From positions 88,165 to 152,164 of the forward strand of contig NZ_FWER01000016.1 in the NCBI RefSeq assembly GCF_900169785.1: DNA of 64,000 nt. Reading direction: 5' to 3'. A program made the position numbers and the translations under genes. This document shows positions 63,172 to 64,000 of the stretch, piece by piece; position 1 is the first letter of the stretch, and each line of letters begins with the position of its first letter. The notes below the pieces were generated by a model. It was not told the origin of the DNA. It was given only the letters and a program-made list of their open reading frames with translations, and did no database searches. The DNA is from Rhizobium sullae (GTDB lineage Bacteria; Pseudomonadota; Alphaproteobacteria; Rhizobiales; Rhizobiaceae).

Positions 63172-64000
63172 TCACGATACGGCGACGAGTTCAGTGATCC
63201 GGTCGATCACCTGGTCCGACGTCGTGTTCGCCGCGTGCGCTTCATAGGAAAGGATCAGCCGGTGGCGGAAGACGTCGTTGACGATGGCCTTCACGTCGTC
63301 CGGCGTGACGTAGTCGCGGCCCTTCAGCCAGGCGTAGGATCGCGAAACCTTGTCGAGCCCGATCACGCCGCGGGGACTGACCCCAACCTGCAGCAACCGC
63401 GCGAGGTCCTTGTCGTAGCGAGCGGGATAGCGCGTGGCGAATACGAGTGCCACCATGTACTTCTCGACGGGTTCGGAAACGGTGACGGTTCCTATTTCCT
63501 TGCGGGCGTCGAAGACTGCCTGAGGATTCAGCTTCTCCTGCGATAGCGACTTCGTGCCGCCATGCGCCTCGTTTTCCTCGTCGCGGTTGAGCCGCATGAT
63601 GGCTGCCTCCGAGGTCTCGTCGGGATAACCGACCTCGACATGCATCAGGAAACGGTCGAGCTGGGCCTCCGGAAGAGGGTAGGTTCCTTCCTGCTCGATG
63701 GGATTTTGCGTCGCCATCACCATGAAGAGTGGCGGCAGCGGATAGCTCTTGCCACCGACCGTGACCTGGCGTTCCTCCATGGCTTCAAGGAGTGCGGACT
63801 GTACCTTGGCGGGCGCGCGGTTGATTTCGTCGGCAAGGATCAAGTTGGCGAAGATCGGTCCCTGCTGGAACTTGAATTCGCCCTTTCCGCCCTCGCTAAA
63901 GTAGATCTCGGAACCAGTGATATCCGCAGGCAGCAGGTCGGGCGTGAACTGAACGCGTGAAAGCTCTGAGTCGAGATTTTTCGCCAGGCTCTTGATCGCC
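63172..64000 (-). CDS. MoxR-family AAA+ ATPase, 5' end cut off by the window
   Basis: Frame open to the window edge (about 275 residues visible; an internal ATG at 63843 is not the start). Visible parts: RVQFTPDLLPADITGS, FQQGPIFANLILADEINRAP (Walker B), ALLEAMEERQVTVGG, MVMATQNPIEQEGTYPLPEA (sensor 1) and a C-terminal lid with SPRGVIGLDKVSRSYAW. The Walker A motif lies outside. A chaperone-like ATPase thought to mature the VWA/Bat partners encoded downstream. First visible gene of the leftward operon. Confidence 0.9.
   Translation of the reverse strand, partial: AIKSLAKNLDSELSRVQFTPDLLPADITGSEIYFSEGGKGEFKFQQGPIFANLILADEINRAPAKVQSALLEAMEERQVTVGGKSYPLPPLFMVMATQNPIEQEGTYPLPEAQLDRFLMHVEVGYPDETSEAAIMRLNRDEENEAHGGTKSLSQEKLNPQAVFDARKEIGTVTVSEPVEKYMVALVFATRYPARYDKDLARLLQVGVSPRGVIGLDKVSRSYAWLKGRDYVTPDDVKAIVNDVFRHRLILSYEAHAANTTSDQVIDRITELVAVS

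Overview
The window looks like a chromosomal segment of a rhizobial alphaproteobacterium (Rhizobium/Agrobacterium/Sinorhizobium group). The grounds are GC-rich DNA, a class I poly-hydroxyalkanoate synthase, an AatB-type aminotransferase directly upstream of hom, a soluble transhydrogenase of the SthA type, DUF2157/GDYXXLXY membrane partners, a trigger factor with a Lys/Ala-rich tail, and an NDUFS4-like complex I subunit. Species cannot be fixed from the sequence alone.

Layout. 0-7 kb is housekeeping: DUF2157 and GDYXXLXY proteins, tRNA-Leu(TAG), tig, sthA, a membrane-anchored tyrosine phosphatase, a badly decayed radC, and map. 7.6-12.3 kb is an accessory patch: a Rid-family protein without the usual substrate arginine, translationally coupled to a class III nucleotide cyclase with a duplicated membrane module, then an APH-like kinase, an alpha/beta hydrolase and a DUF2778 protein. 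12.5-20.8 kb holds a methyltransferase, phaC, a small lipoprotein, aatB, hom and recJ.

20.8-34.0 kb is a surface-polysaccharide region. It has rfbCBDA for dTDP-L-rhamnose, a large glycosyltransferase-like protein, a sugar aminotransferase facing an oxidoreductase/ATP-grasp pair, two methyltransferases, a fatty-acid desaturase and a GT2 enzyme. 34.2-45.3 kb is bracketed by two copies of tRNA-Glu(TTC) lying in a perfect 104-bp direct repeat. Between the copies are visibly more AT-rich genes: gmd and fcl (GDP-L-fucose), GT25, GT11 (alpha-1,2-fucosyltransferase type), an MsbA-like exporter, GT10 (alpha-1,3-fucosyltransferase type), two FkbM methyltransferases, a sulfotransferase and a DUF268 protein. 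The set reads as a cassette for making and decorating a fucosylated glycan.

45.4-49.4 kb returns to core-like genes: a YcbK-type lipoprotein, gloA, a double cold-shock protein, a DUF192 protein, tRNA-Pro, a complex I subunit and tRNA-Arg(TCT). Just after tRNA-Arg come an AlpA-type regulator, an AT-rich pocket, a promoter with a palindrome inside it and a nucleotidyltransferase, which look like island debris.

51.2-64.0 kb is a long leftward gene set. moxR, DUF58, DUF4381, VWA, VWA-TPR and batD form a Bat/MoxR operon. It is followed by a formylglycine-generating-enzyme-like protein, an exported HAD phosphatase, two membrane proteins and two exported DUF1254 proteins. Two intergenic regions in this set, upstream of the FGE-like gene and of the larger DUF1254 gene, share the operator-like element GTTAC-N-GTAAC-N7-GTAACAATG. 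This suggests one regulator controls both, and it is the best candidate in the window for an undescribed system.
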